Shown: piece by piece, positions 24,401 to 32,442 of the stretch
Position numbering within the stretch: the first letter of the stretch is position 1
Layout: the number at the start of each line of letters is the position of its first letter
Origin: Apostichopus japonicus
Taxonomy: Eukaryota; Echinodermata; Holothuroidea; Aspidochirotida; Stichopodidae
Direction of reading: 5' to 3'
NCBI RefSeq assembly: GCF_037975245.1
Contig: NC_092582.1
Coordinates: 2,245,001-2,309,000 of the forward strand
DNA length: 64,000 bases
Notes under the pieces: generated by a model
Database searches by the model: none
The model's input: the letters and a program-made list of their open reading frames with translations, nothing else
Told to the model about the DNA's origin: nothing
Position numbers and translations under genes: made by a program

Positions 24401-27400
24401 ACACAACATTTGAACACTCCTCTTATTTCCCTAGCTTAACAAACTTGAGATTTTTCATTTGCATTAATACAAGGCAAAAAGAAAGCTCCCTGTGTGAAAT
24501 TTGCACAAGTCATTATTATTTAAAGGTTTTCTTTACATTAGGTGTATGTACAATTAACATGCATGATATTAGAAAGTAGATTAAAGAACCTAAAAGAATA
24601 ATAACAGAAGAAAGCTGCACATGGTTAAAGAGAACACGCATTTATTAAATGGCATCCTTCAGAGATAATAATATCTGCTTTGCAATCTGTCTTCTAAGGG
24701 AAGGGTTCTCCTTTAAGAAGTGGCTGCTGGAGAGTGGCTGGCCACCATACTTCCCAGACTTGACCGCCGGTGATGTGCTAATGAAGCCCGTGCAAGACCT
24801 GGCTAAACAGTGGATAGAATATGGCCGTAAGGTATGATGCTAAGATCAATAGATTCCTCTGAATGTTTGTGACAGGTGGCTTCAGGGGTAACCAAGGAAT
24901 GGTCCTCCAGGGGAATGTGGAGAGGAAACGGGTGGGAGGGGAGGGGGGAGGGGAAGAGAACTCCATTTTCCAAAAGGCTTAGTTTTATTTCTGTAGTCAT
25001 AGTTTAAAAAGTTCTGCCTCTACTTTCCCTCAGACTTTTATGGTCAAATACTGCCTTTGGTCTCATTCTTTTAAGTATGTACAACAGTTTATATAAAAAA
25101 TATAATACGCTGCCAGTCGTGCTTCTGGCCGAGCTTGTAGAATTGTTACGATTATGACTATTGACAGTAGAAATGTACCATGGCACTGAAGTTGAAACTT
25201 TAACACAATGGGCTATGGGGGTGGGGGTATGGTGGGCATAGAATTGGTAGGTTGTGAGGAGAATTTAGTTGTTACATTGAACTAACATTATCATCTGACC
25301 TTGGCAACCTGGTCCATGAGTAAAAGCAAGATTTATTATAAAAATAAAAGTGTACTTCACTTTCCTCCCCAAGAGGATCAGGATGGAAACGTAAGGAAAT
25401 CTTCAAACGCTTTCAAGTGTTAGCTTTCATTTAAAATGTGTCGTACTCACTCACTAAAACAAATAAAGATCTTGTGTCAGTAGAAGGTTTTCAAGCACCC
25501 ACGATGTAATCTTCATAACTTCATGACGTCACCAGATATAAGAATGTTACCTGATATAATTTTGATTATTTCATTATTTATTAGTTTTATTCCCTGTCGT
25601 ACAAAGCAGCTGAACAGCTGCTGATTTCGAAAATATCTCAGTGAATGGAAATCTCAATGCTATGCAAGCAGCGATCAAGTTACTATATACACAGATATAA
25701 AGCCTCTCTCTGGGCGATCATTGTGTCGAATACGCAAACGGTCGTAACCCGATCCAGTTTATTTATGGAATTTCCGATAGATTCCAAGATATTCTTTTCT
25801 CCCATTATGGGTTATCGCACTCCCTAACAATCTGCCTCCTCAGTCATTTGAATAGCGTCGGTCGAAATGTTTGCGATTTCATTTTGGCCCTGAGCTGAAC
25901 TGGATACGCAGCTATTTACCGGCGCTGTCGGTAAGAGGTAAAATGCTTGAGTCTGTATTCTATTATTTAGAGCTTGTTTGTAAATGGTGAACAGGAAGTA
26001 AAATTCAGGTCAAATTTCCACTTTCTGGATGTCGTCAGTTTTATGTGACCCGATGACACAGTTAGACTGTCTATATGGTAGCTTGTGATACAAAGAAACA
26101 GAGACTGGGACAGTTTTAAACGTTTATCACAAGTCTGAGGTCAAAGACCCTAATGATGAGTTGCTTTCTAATTATAAATTACAAAGGAGTAATAAAAGCA
26201 ATCATGGAAATATTTTTTCTAATATAGTGGGGTATTTTTTTGGGGGGGGCAGGGATGGGATGGGGATTTGTATCTTTCTTAAACGTTTGCTCATTTCTGT
26301 TCTCACAGATTAGAAAGGAACCACCCACCACTGATATCACTTCATGGAAATGCTACCAGATTGTTCATTTCCTGGACAATTTCCTGTCGTACGAAGCAAT
26401 TCCGGTGGAAGTCCTCGCCCGTCTGTCAGATTGTTACCCTCAAGTCTCGCAGACTCACAACGCAGAGGTACGTAAATCATCTACTGGGATGTGACAGACT
26501 TTATACTAATTCCAGGCATGAGCTTTTTCCGCTAATTCGAGGAATATCTGTGATTTATTTTCAACCTCGGGGACAAAAACTATTATCCTAACACACTGTA
26601 GCATACGCAAACTGGAGCCTATACCGCAATTTTTGCAAGGTTCCACAATTTAATTTTTACCCCAGGCTCATCCCTGTAATTCTGTGCCTTATGGTCATAT
26701 TACTTCTAGGGTAACAAGGGTTTCAGTCAGAACTTGTCAATAATTAATGACACTACAGTATTTTGAAAAGTTCAACACTTACAAAAATCTCTGTTCCTTG
26801 ACTATATTTTGAAACTTTGTTTGCTTTTTATCGCTGGTATGATTGGTTACTTTGTTTTGTTGTTATAGTTACTAATTATTTAATTATTTATTTACAGTTA
26901 GGTTTTAAGTTCAGTAATACATATAATACAGAAGAACTGAATAGTTAACTTGTATATTTTTTATCTCACCGACTACAGACAAACCATGAAGCTCGCAGTT
27001 TGACAACTTAAGTTTCGTGGTGACAGTCATGATGTTGGCCACCATTGGTTTTTACCCATTTAGGCAATTAATTGATTTATATGCTCGTTATAATTCATGA
27101 GTAACTAATATTTGGCTTTAGCGTTTATACCTGTACTTTACTACAGATCCTTTTTGAAAATATTGTCTGACATGTAGATTTCAAATTCTAATTTGAATTT
27201 TTAATGTCAAAAGACATTGATGATGTATCTGATTTGACTTGTTGTTTTTCATCACTATTAGATCATGGTTAGATGGGCTCAGCTGATAGTCAGACACAAT
27301 TATACTGCAGGCTTTCACTGTGTAGAAGACTTCCTCAGGAGCCAGGGTGAGCAAAATTAGTCTTAAAGGTTGAAACTGTAAATTTATTACCGATGGTACG

Positions 27401-30171
27401 ATGTATATATATATGTTTGCATATATGTATGTATTTTAGATCCTCCTGCAAGCAGGAACTCGTGAAGAAGCCTCATTGGCTTATCAAAGCAGCAAGCTGA
27501 CTGTAGTCAGTCTCTTTAGATTCATATTTAACGTCCATGATTATGAATTGTCAATTGTCAACGAGTCTGTAACTGGACAACATACATTAATCTTGGAGTG
27601 ACTCGAACCGGGGTCCTTATGATTGGAAGGCATGATGATAGGAAGGCAGATTGAGACAAGACAAAGAGAACTGTTGACCCGATAGCAGACTTAATTTGAT
27701 GTTGCAGTTAGACTGATCGATGCAGAGAGGAGGCATTGATGGTTTGTGAATTAAAGGAGTGCTGTTAATAGGATCAAGGCAGGAATTGTAAAAAAATCAT
27801 TTTGACACGTTTCAGAATATACAGTACAAGTCATAAGTTCAATACCACTATTAGCCTTAAAAAAAAAGTTTACTTTTACTAATAATTGTATGCATACTTC
27901 ATCAATCCTGTTTTCATTTCAATGACTTTGGCACACCAGTAATAATATCCTCATTATGCATTCAATCGCGACAGTCTTTATTAATCTCATTTTGGTACAT
28001 TTGTGTAGTAAAGAAGCACATAATTATGACGGTTTAATTTTTGGGCAAAACTTTGGCCTATTAGCGGAGATCAAGAGAAAGAAATATTTAAACCAACATT
28101 TCTCATGTTTTTTTATGCAAGATAGTCGCAAATATGAATCAGACAAATGTATTGAGCTAACTGTACATTAGGCTATAAGCTTAGGTTAGGAAGTTTACGC
28201 AATGTGTGCAGTGCGCCTAGCAACATTAATGTCTGTTGGATATTACATCATCTCTCTCCCTGTCTCTCTCTCTCTCAAATAAAGTAACAGAACAAGCCGT
28301 TCAAGGACAAATTTAACAAATGGCCTCGAGCCATCAATTGCTTCAGTGGCAGTTGTACTAAGTTGTACTGAGTCTAGCAATATATCGCTCATCATGTAGG
28401 CTACATCATCTTTCAGTATTTTGTGAATGAGGTCAAGATATTTGCTCGCGCATGCAGCTAGGTTCGTCTGTGAATTCTTGTTGACAAACAATGGACACAG
28501 ATGTTTGTTATTTACTTTGATCTCTGCGAATGGGCCAAAGTTTTGGCAAAAGAAGAGGTCGTCATGATCGTGTGTTTATTTACCACACAAGAGTACTTAC
28601 CAGAAATTTGTGGGGTTTGCTTGTTGGATGGGTTTAGCTATGGTTCTGTGTATAATGAATTACATAAATAAGCTTTAATTCAGCTCTCACGACCAGCAGG
28701 AAAAAGTTAGTGAAAGTAATCATAGGGTTCACTTGCTCAAAGAAATTTTTAGAAATTTTTTTTTCGAAAAATTTATAATAGTTTAAAATATAAAACAATT
28801 GATTAACATCAAAGTAACAATCATTTCAGATTTTTTAATTTGTTTTAATGATGCCTATCCTCTCCTCATAATTTTCTGTCATGTTGAACATTATGTGAAA
28901 GTTTCAACATTTTTTAAAGTATCAAAATTGTGCATAAAATTAACTTTTCATATGGTATCTACCTTATATCCATTTTGATGTGTCAGATTGTTGGAAATTA
29001 CCTGTGATGAGTACATAATTTTACTGAAGATTGACAAAATTTAGCATTATCACAACAAAAACGGAGAAAAAGTCAAATGAAACGTATTCACAAAACGAGA
29101 AGGATATGGAATTGACTGAGATGCTTTAACTTTGCATCCGTGACAGAACTGCTCATGTCATCGAATAAATAAAATGAAAAAGAAAATTGAAATTCACTCA
29201 CTGTTAATGATTTCCGGATATTATCATGTAGAGTGATGTTTCTATGGGAACTGATCATCAAAAATGAGTTTTGTTTCAATTTAAGATAGTTATGCCATCT
29301 TGCTAGGCGTAGTGTCTTTTCGGTCTGAAAGCAATTAAAATGTGATAATATAAACATCCACTCCAATAGACATCCAAGGAAGCATGGCTCTCTCTCTCTG
29401 CGGAATGGAAGATCTTTTTTTATCACAATAAAGTTACACGGAATGTTAAGGAGATATTCCCGACAGACGAATGTATTAGTGGTCGTAGAACTAGACAGAA
29501 ACAGTCTGATAATATGAATCTTAAGTTTCAAGTTTTTATCTGAGGAAGGAAGACAGATGAGGGAACAACGGAAGGCGGTTTGTAAATTATGCAGAATAGT
29601 GTTAGAGCGAGTTGTACAATGGTATGCGGGGAAAATTATAAATAGCAATGTAACATACTTGTAGAATACTGATATGATAAGGAAGTAGTGTTAGAAACAA
29701 ATCATTCTGTAGGATAAAAACAAGGATGGAAGTATGACACAGGACTGTTTGATACAACAACAAATAAACAGGTATGCTGCACAGGAAAACAGTATCACAA
29801 AACTGTTCACCGCAAATGATCTCAGCAATAAAAACACGCTGCCGCAAAATCGTTGCTATTATTAGAATCGCAAACTTTATCTTACAAGCAGCTAGTTGCA
29901 TTTCAGTACTATATTGTATGTGTAGAATCCTCCTCCTCTCCCTCTGCCTCCCAGTCCAATTCCAATCAGATGCAGGTTTTCACTCAAGGATGAATATATA
30001 TTTTTGATTATGATTCTTCCAGCTAAGCAGAAGTATTCTCTCCCAGTGTATACTGCGATGTGGCGCGGCACCGAAGAGACCCGACTAATGGCTGTCAGCA
30101 CATTCCGCGAAACTCAGAAATACCTCCATATCAACGTCCGCAAGAACATCGAGAGAATCCTGTCGGCGTGA
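4062..30171 (+). CDS. RNPEP: Aminopeptidase B-like M1 metallopeptidase, complete 12-exon gene
   Basis: Zinc exopeptidase of the M1 family; aminopeptidase B removes N-terminal Arg or Lys from peptides and is cytosolic or secreted in vertebrates. Joined coding exons: 4062-4254, 5775-5990, 7222-7331, 8887-9066, 12071-12283, 14196-14378, 15732-15911, 20617-20693, 24699-24831, 26309-26467, 27262-27346, 30023-30171. They total 1878 nt (625 codons plus TGA) and all phases match; the human protein is about 650 residues. Visible motifs: N-terminal VDVASTSNFR, GGMEN (residues 275-279), HEVTH (302-306) with the third zinc ligand Glu325 after exactly 18 residues, and PYEKG with catalytic Tyr391. Each lies 23 residues before the human number I remember, as expected for a shorter N-terminus. 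No signal peptide or membrane segment is seen. The paralogue RNPEPL1 is the main alternative identity. Exon boundaries are inferred from homology and GT-AG signals, without transcript evidence. Confidence 0.93.
4255..5774 (+). other. Intron 1, no embedded feature seen
   Basis: 1.5 kb between exons 1 and 2. Contains scattered TAGCCTAGG/CTAGCC-like repeats near 4280-4350 but no recognisable element or ORF of interest. Confidence 0.7.
5775..5990 (+). CDS. RNPEP: Aminopeptidase B-like gene, exon 2
   Basis: Follows the acceptor TTTTTCAG. Encodes ILDNHDTVSLGKVTLV through SPYGSALHIFLSC to NWQEPEQTAG, matching the N-terminal domain of aminopeptidase B, where EQTAG is a family hallmark. The donor CAG|GTCTGG is weak at +3 and +4, but it is the only one I found that keeps the frame with exon 3 (phase 1). 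Confidence 0.85.
6171..6396 (-). mobile_element. tRNA-derived SINE, copy 1 (intron 2)
   Basis: Read on the minus strand, the head contains TTAGCCCAGTGGTTAAC, a good pol III A box (TRGCNNAGYGG), and about 40 bases later AGTTCGAGTC, a B box. The body runs to TAGATCCTCCTGCAAGCAGG on the plus strand. The same ~200-bp sequence occurs at 27434-27630, so it is a dispersed family. It lies opposite to the gene's direction. Confidence 0.8.
6407..6470. repeat. 16-bp tandem repeat x4 made of the SINE A box
   Basis: Four units of ACTCCACTGAG(A/C)(T/A)AAC. The reverse complement, GTTAGCTCAGTGGAGT, is an A-box-like sequence and resembles the head of the adjacent SINE (GTTAGCCCAGTGG), so the array probably arose from that SINE end. 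Confidence 0.75.
7222..7331 (+). CDS. RNPEP: Aminopeptidase B-like gene, exon 3
   Basis: Follows the acceptor ATACAG and ends before GTATGT. Encodes KKNPFFYSVGFTTTNRTMFP then CCDSPAVKATFSAFIK, the segment that in M1 enzymes reads R-x-x-FPC-x-D-x-P-x-x-K. It joins the EQTAG of exon 2 through a split Gly codon. Confidence 0.88.
7332..8886 (+). other. Intron 3, no embedded feature seen
   Basis: 1.6 kb of A+T-rich sequence with short T runs near 8710-8735; no gene or mobile-element signal recognised. Confidence 0.65.
8887..9066 (+). CDS. RNPEP: Aminopeptidase B-like gene, exon 4
   Basis: 60 codons in phase 0 between the acceptor TTGGTCAG and the donor GTATGT. Reads APEGFSAVMSAAYREELGG, then FFFKMDHPIPTYLIAIAVGE and IGPRSKVWAEPCML. 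PIPxYLIAxAxG and the GPRSxVWAEPC block are characteristic of the aminopeptidase B / leukotriene A4 hydrolase subfamily. Confidence 0.92.
9067..12070 (+). other. Intron 4
   Basis: 3.0 kb. Starts with an A-rich tract (9073-9170) and ends with the inverted-repeat element at 11820-12023. A 181-codon open frame (9197-9742) lies inside; it begins at TTG and shows no motif I recognise, so I do not call it a gene. Confidence 0.65.
11820..12023. mobile_element. Short inverted-repeat element (MITE-like) before exon 5
   Basis: Left arm from 11820 (GCTTACCTGTCTCCCC...) and right arm ending at 12023 (...GGGGAGACAGGTAAGC) are inverted copies over about 44 bp with a few mismatches. No clear target duplication was found. 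The element lies 47 bp upstream of exon 5, so it could fold near the branch-point and acceptor region. Confidence 0.7.
12071..12283 (+). CDS. RNPEP: Aminopeptidase B-like gene, exon 5 (GGMEN and first half of HEXXH)
   Basis: 71 codons in phase 0, from acceptor TTTTCACAG to donor GTAAAG. Contains GEKLFGPYIWERYDILVMPP, then SFPFGGMENPCLTFVTP (the exopeptidase substrate-binding motif) and ends in VIMHEV. It therefore supplies zinc ligand His302 and catalytic Glu303, while the second zinc His lies in exon 6. An inverted-repeat element ends 47 bp before this exon. Confidence 0.95.
12284..14195 (+). other. Intron 5
   Basis: 1.9 kb separating the two halves of the HEXXH motif. Contains a 44-bp tandem duplication (12706-12795) and degenerate repeats sharing AGTTTGTTTGATTGCC (near 12985 and 13160). 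No gene seen. Confidence 0.65.
12706..12795. repeat. 44-bp tandem duplication
   Basis: Two units, each containing AAGCCCCGCCTCCAAGTCT and AGCAGATTGGCTATG. Each unit holds a GC-box-like CCCCGCC and an inverted CCAAT-like ATTGGC, within intron 5. Confidence 0.65.
14196..14378 (+). CDS. RNPEP: Aminopeptidase B-like gene, exon 6 (second half of zinc motif)
   Basis: 61 codons in phase 0. Begins THSWFGNLVTNASWSELWLN followed by E, completing HEVTH-X18-E with His306 and Glu325. Continues EGITMYGQRCISAELHGEAY then TCLEAATGRALLNARIEGTG and E. The donor GTGAGT at 14379 is also the first base of a 61-bp tandem array. The last ~42 bases of the exon (14337-14378) resemble the 3' part of each repeat unit, so the exon end took part in the amplification. 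Confidence 0.94.
14379..15415. repeat. 61-bp minisatellite of 17 units beginning at the exon 6 splice donor
   Basis: The array starts at the first base of intron 6. A typical unit begins GTGAGTGTTATGCTATTAGT and ends AGAGGGTACTGGGGAG, so each junction rebuilds GGGGAG|GTGAGT, a strong 5' splice site. Counting the exon's own, there are 18 junctions. The second (14440) is mutated to GGGGAG|CCAGGT; others vary slightly (GTGGGT, GTGCGT). The span is exactly 17 x 61 bp, though some units are 1-2 bases longer or shorter. Because 61 is not a multiple of 3, open frames across it shift between units; they are a by-product of the repeat. Confidence 0.92.
15416..15731 (+). other. Remainder of intron 6
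   Basis: Unique sequence ending in the exon 7 acceptor (TTGTTTTCAG). Nothing else seen. Confidence 0.7.
15732..15911 (+). CDS. RNPEP: Aminopeptidase B-like gene, exon 7 (catalytic Tyr)
   Basis: 60 codons in phase 0. Reads FHPLNRLRVIVSKDVEPDNT, YNEVPYEKGYCFASYLESMA and ends KYYCKEFKYK. The Tyr of PYEKG (Tyr391) corresponds to the transition-state-stabilising tyrosine of M1 enzymes. The donor is GTTGGT (acceptable, not strong). Confidence 0.92.
16047..17936. repeat. 51-bp minisatellite, about 37 units (intron 7)
   Basis: The unit runs from ATCCATCATCGTA through AAGCTTCTTTGATCC to TTGAGAGAGGATCAGATGCA. Variation is concentrated at one site (GTATTAAAGC, GTAATCAAGC or GTATGAAAGC) plus scattered changes; several units read TTCATATCGT and have lost one base. 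Each unit contains TGATCC-N8-GGATCA, a small hairpin. Since 51 is a multiple of 3, long open frames appear on both strands (plus-strand repeat ILERGSDAIHHRIKAS). These are repeat-derived; no start context, splice evidence or independent coding signal supports a protein. Confidence 0.92.
18353..18477. repeat. (ATT)n microsatellite at a LINE 3' end
   Basis: Plus-strand ATT repeats with ATC, GTT and GTC variants. It directly follows the 3' end of the minus-strand LINE relic, so it is probably that element's (AAT)n tail, later expanded and mutated. Confidence 0.8.
18478..19690 (-). mobile_element. CR1-like LINE 3' fragment, decayed (intron 7)
   Basis: The minus strand encodes broken pieces of a reverse transcriptase C-terminal half, in order: LGPELYTMYLKP (19643 down), LKLNGDKTKVMLSASRHNL then SLSAVKTLGVYIDTALDM (19442 down), MDYCNSLTYGLLETQSRKLQ then VQNTAARI, SDNITPVLRHRQWIPIKAPF, and AFAVVAPHLWNKLPI (18701 down). 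These are typical of CR1/Jockey-group elements in marine animals. Frame changes and stops separate the pieces. A segment of about 150 bp is tandemly duplicated (around 18906-19058 and 19059-19200). Antisense to the host gene. Confidence 0.85.
19865..20215 (-). mobile_element. Second LINE fragment, C-terminal tail (intron 7)
   Basis: Minus-strand frame from 20212 to 19904 encodes WRRMLQVSWKDRKTNAWIRQ, then LRKRKLSMYGHWKHR and GEVEGKARPGRRKTGWIDNI, then RWTDGG. This is the well-known C-terminal tail of endonuclease-reverse transcriptase LINE proteins (WRR-L-SW-D--TN, RKL--GH, EGK--RGR---W-D). It is followed on the minus strand by a short CAG run (19875-19890). It may come from a different element than the neighbouring CR1-like piece. 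Confidence 0.8.
20617..20693 (+). CDS. RNPEP: Aminopeptidase B-like gene, exon 8
   Basis: Short exon after the largest intron (4.7 kb). Encodes SVVAEDLLDLYLEYFPHLKA then SNIQG and two bases of an Arg codon, before GTAAGT. LDxYLEYFPxLK is conserved in vertebrate aminopeptidase B. Confidence 0.88.
20694..24698 (+). other. Intron 8
   Basis: 4.0 kb, A+T-rich. Contains a degenerate tandem repeat with AGGTCAAAGGT motifs (21770-22050) and a C run at 22527-22543. No coding sequence recognised. Confidence 0.65.
21770..22050. repeat. Degenerate repeat with AGGTCA-A-AGGTC motifs
   Basis: Three imperfect units sharing CTATTG...TCAGAGGTCAAAGGT. They place direct repeats with one-base spacing at 21795-21807 and 21946-21958, and a partial one at 22030-22042. 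The motif matches the DR1 half-site pattern bound by HNF4/RXR-type nuclear receptors, but here it may simply be part of a dispersed repeat. Confidence 0.5.
24699..24831 (+). CDS. RNPEP: Aminopeptidase B-like gene, exon 9
   Basis: Starts after CTTCTAAG with the last base of the split Arg codon. Reads EGFSFKKWLLESGWPPYFPD then LTAGDVLMKPVQDLAKQWIE and YGRK, ending before GTATGA. GWPPYxPDL and the DxLMKPxxxLAxxW block match the junction between the catalytic and C-terminal helical domains. Confidence 0.88.
24832..26308 (+). other. Intron 9
   Basis: 1.5 kb; a G-rich stretch at 24930-24960 and a G run at 26241-26248. No gene or mobile element recognised. Confidence 0.6.
26309..26467 (+). CDS. RNPEP: Aminopeptidase B-like gene, exon 10
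   Basis: 53 codons in phase 0 from acceptor TCTCACAG to donor GTACGT. Reads IRKEPPTTDITSWKCYQIVH, FLDNFLSYEAIPVEVLARLS and DCYPQVSQTHNAE. SWKxYQxVxFLD and YPxxSxxxNAE are aligned features of the C-terminal helical domain. Confidence 0.9.
26468..27261 (+). other. Intron 10, no embedded feature seen
   Basis: 0.8 kb of A+T-rich sequence. Confidence 0.7.
27262..27346 (+). CDS. RNPEP: Aminopeptidase B-like gene, exon 11
   Basis: Encodes IMVRWAQLIVRHNYTAGFHC then VEDFLRSQ plus one base. Matches the vertebrate stretch RWGQIVLKN...FWKVKEFL. The donor is GTGAGC; phase 1 is matched by exon 12. Confidence 0.88.
27434..27630 (-). mobile_element. tRNA-derived SINE, copy 2 (intron 11)
   Basis: Matches copy 1 from TTTTAGATCCTCCTGCAAGC through the B box (plus strand GACTCGAACCGGGG). 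It lacks the A-box end: the sequence departs after GGAAGGCA, so this copy is truncated or rearranged at its 5' end. Confidence 0.78.
27994..28590. mobile_element. Candidate terminal-inverted-repeat element (~600 bp)
   Basis: The stretch 27994-28075 (containing GCAAAACTTTGGCC and GGAGATCAA) is repeated in inverted form at about 28516-28590 (TTGATCTCTGCG, GGGCCAAAGTTTTGGC). Arms are roughly 75-80 bp, about 75% identical by eye. The exact outer ends and any target duplication are unclear. Confidence 0.5.
30023..30171 (+). CDS. RNPEP: Aminopeptidase B-like gene, exon 12 (stop codon)
   Basis: Begins after TTCTTCCAG. Encodes AKQKYSLPVYTAMWRGTEET, RLMAVSTFRETQKYLHINVR and KNIERILSA, then TGA at 30169-30171. 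K-x-KYxLPxYxAM and the closing NV helix match the end of aminopeptidase B. The stop codon sits inside GCGTGAGTACT, which also resembles a splice donor. Confidence 0.9.
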
Positions 30172-31700
30172 GTACTGAGGTAGGACCTCGACTTGTACCA
30201 CCTTTTAGAGGCAGTACCTCAGTATCAATGGAATTTTGAACCCGGAGGAGAGTTTGAATATGTTATGATGTAAGACCTCGAAATGTACGTTGTTGAGAGA
30301 GGCTGGACCTCATTAGCAGTGAAAAATTGAAAGTTATATGATGCGTGTCTTTCGTGATAATATGTGTGGGTTTCGTTGCATTCCATGTGACTGTTAGATT
30401 GTGCAGAGAGTCGATCAGCTAAGTTTTTATTGTTGGTGTTATTGTTTAAGTAACTCATTTTTGTAATTACAATTTAATTTTTCCTGGTTACAAATTTAAA
30501 GTGTACTAGTTTTTTTGTTTTTTTTAGACCCATTTCCCATGAATGAATAGCCGAGGTGCAATTTATATGGAAAGTTAAAACGTCTTGGGAATAAAATATT
30601 AACATAGCCCCTTGGTACTGTTTCTATGCCAAATTTAGGACTTTTTTACATCTTATTTTCTTGCTTTTTTAATGATGAGTGTGTTTTAGCAAATTGCCAT
30701 AAAATTGTCTGAAATGTCTTGTGTAGGACCTTCAAACTTTTTAAAGTTTTCTTTATACGTCATAAGACCCTTATTAAAGGGCGAGGCTGTGGTTTCTCCC
30801 TTGTGTGTGAATATAGGATATCCTATTGGATATCCTATTGGATATCCCACGGTATTGGCTATTAAAAAATGATTTTGTTTTTATTTTTTATTATTTTTCT
30901 GTTATCTTAGGAATTTGGTTTTTGTCTTTTAACTTATCATATTACCACAAACCATGAAGTTGCATTGGGATATTTAAAAAATATATATATTGCTATGCAA
31001 AACCACAGTTGCATAAGTTCAGGGAATACTTATTGGGATGCAGTTTACTCTTTGTAACCGGGCAAGAATCCGATACGTTAGTAGTTTTTCACCTCATTGT
31101 TAGATTTAGTTTGTAATTCAAAGAGCATTAGATGTAGTAGTCTTACAAGTTTTTTTTTTTTTTTTAAGTGGGTCTTGTATGTAAGATTGAGATGGCACTC
31201 TGAAGCCAACGACAACTTTGCTAATTGTTTCAATTAAAAGTCAGGATTTAATGATCATATCTCTTTGTTTTCCAGGTTGTTTGTGGGTTTTTAATTAATT
31301 AAAAGAAGACCTGACCAGAGTGTATGGAGGAGATAGTTTAACTGGTGCTTTAAATATAAAATTTTCTGTTTACTTTTATTCATTATAATTGCTTGAATCT
31401 CATTTTCTTTCATTTTGTGGATTCCACCCCCATCCTGATTGTTACTTGTGTACCTCTCTCCATTGAGGAGAGTTAGGGGCCAGGGAGGGGGGGGAGGGGC
31501 GAGGGGTTACGCAATATTATTCAACCTCAAGCATTCATAGGTCAGTCTTTTTAGTTTTTCATTACCATTAGTTCATTGTTCTTCCTGCCTAAAACAAAAT
31601 GAACATGCCACTGAATATGCAAATCATCTTTAAGTCCACCTGGTATGCAAATTAATTGTCATACAAAGTATTGTTTGTCACATGTGCCTTAGAACTTGCC
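30172..31700. other. Probable 3' UTR and downstream flank
   Basis: Contains the AATAAA at 30590, then A+T-rich DNA with a short GGATATCCTATT triplication (30806-30848) and a T run (31151-31166). No gene seen. Confidence 0.55.
30590..30595 (+). promoter_or_regulatory. Candidate polyadenylation signal AATAAA
   Basis: A canonical AATAAA about 420 bases after the aminopeptidase B stop codon, the first I noticed downstream. Without transcript evidence it is only a candidate for the 3' end of the gene. Confidence 0.4.
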
Positions 31701-31810
31701 CAGAATTTACCCGTATAGATGTAACCACAGGTTCAACGCTCCCACCCAGGGGACACAGAATTTACCCATATAGATGTAACCACAGGTTCAACACTCCCAA
31801 CCAAGGGACA
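31701..31810. repeat. 55-bp tandem duplication
   Basis: Two units each containing ACAGAATTTACCC and TATAGATGTAACCACAGGTT. Confidence 0.7.
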
Positions 31811-32027
31811 AAATCCCCTAACCCTTACCTGCACCGAGATATGGGGGTTAGGCACATTATCACCATGCACCATATGACCATCGTAGTTGAATACACAACA
31901 TTGAATTTACACAGATCACATTATATGACTCAACCTGTAGGCTCACTATAGCCGTTAATACAGATAAATAACGCTAAAATAATATATACATTCTGTGTAC
32001 ATTCTGTCATCACAGGAGATCAAAATA

Positions 32028-32442
32028 ATAAATACAAGATTACATTTAGTAAGGAGCCTAAGCACATACATCAAACAATGATCTATCTAATGGATTCCAC
32101 AACAGATAAATCCTAACATACACCTACAGTCTCACCTTACATCTGAAAACAATCCAGCATGTGTCAACTTTCCAGAAAGAACTCAAGACGTTCTTATTCA
32201 TGCATGAGTATCCATTTGTTTAATAACTGTTATGTCCATTTTGGGTACTTTGCTCCTGCAGCGCTTCTGACCAGTTTTTTTTAACTGGATTAATGCACTT
32301 TACAAATTCTTATATAGTATATGATAAATGTAATACAAGAATTTATAATTCAAGATTACATTTAGTAAGGGGCCTAAGGACATGCATCAACAATGATCTA
32401 TCTAATGGATTCCACAAAAGGTATATCCTAACATACAGGTAG
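32028..32442. repeat. Pair of ~90-bp direct repeats
   Basis: 32028-32124 and 32345-32442 share CAAGATTACATTTAGTAAGG and CAATGATCTATCTAATGG. The units are about 320 bp apart. Possibly terminal or internal repeats of an old element; no coding remnant recognised. Confidence 0.6.

Larger units (their letters stand above)
27347..30022 (+). other. Intron 11
   Basis: 2.7 kb. Holds SINE copy 2 and the inverted-repeat element at 27994-28590. A 186-codon minus-strand frame (29088-29648) lies in A+T-rich sequence and has no recognisable motif; I do not call it a gene. Confidence 0.65.

Noticed and set aside
24649-24698. An ATG at 24649 as the start of an independent small gene
   Set aside because: The stretch before 24699 is intron: the frame with exon 8 is kept only by the acceptor at 24697-24698, and homology begins at EGFSFKKW.
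29088-29648. 186-codon minus-strand frame in intron 11
   Set aside because: A+T-rich, no recognisable domain and no supporting signals; likely chance.
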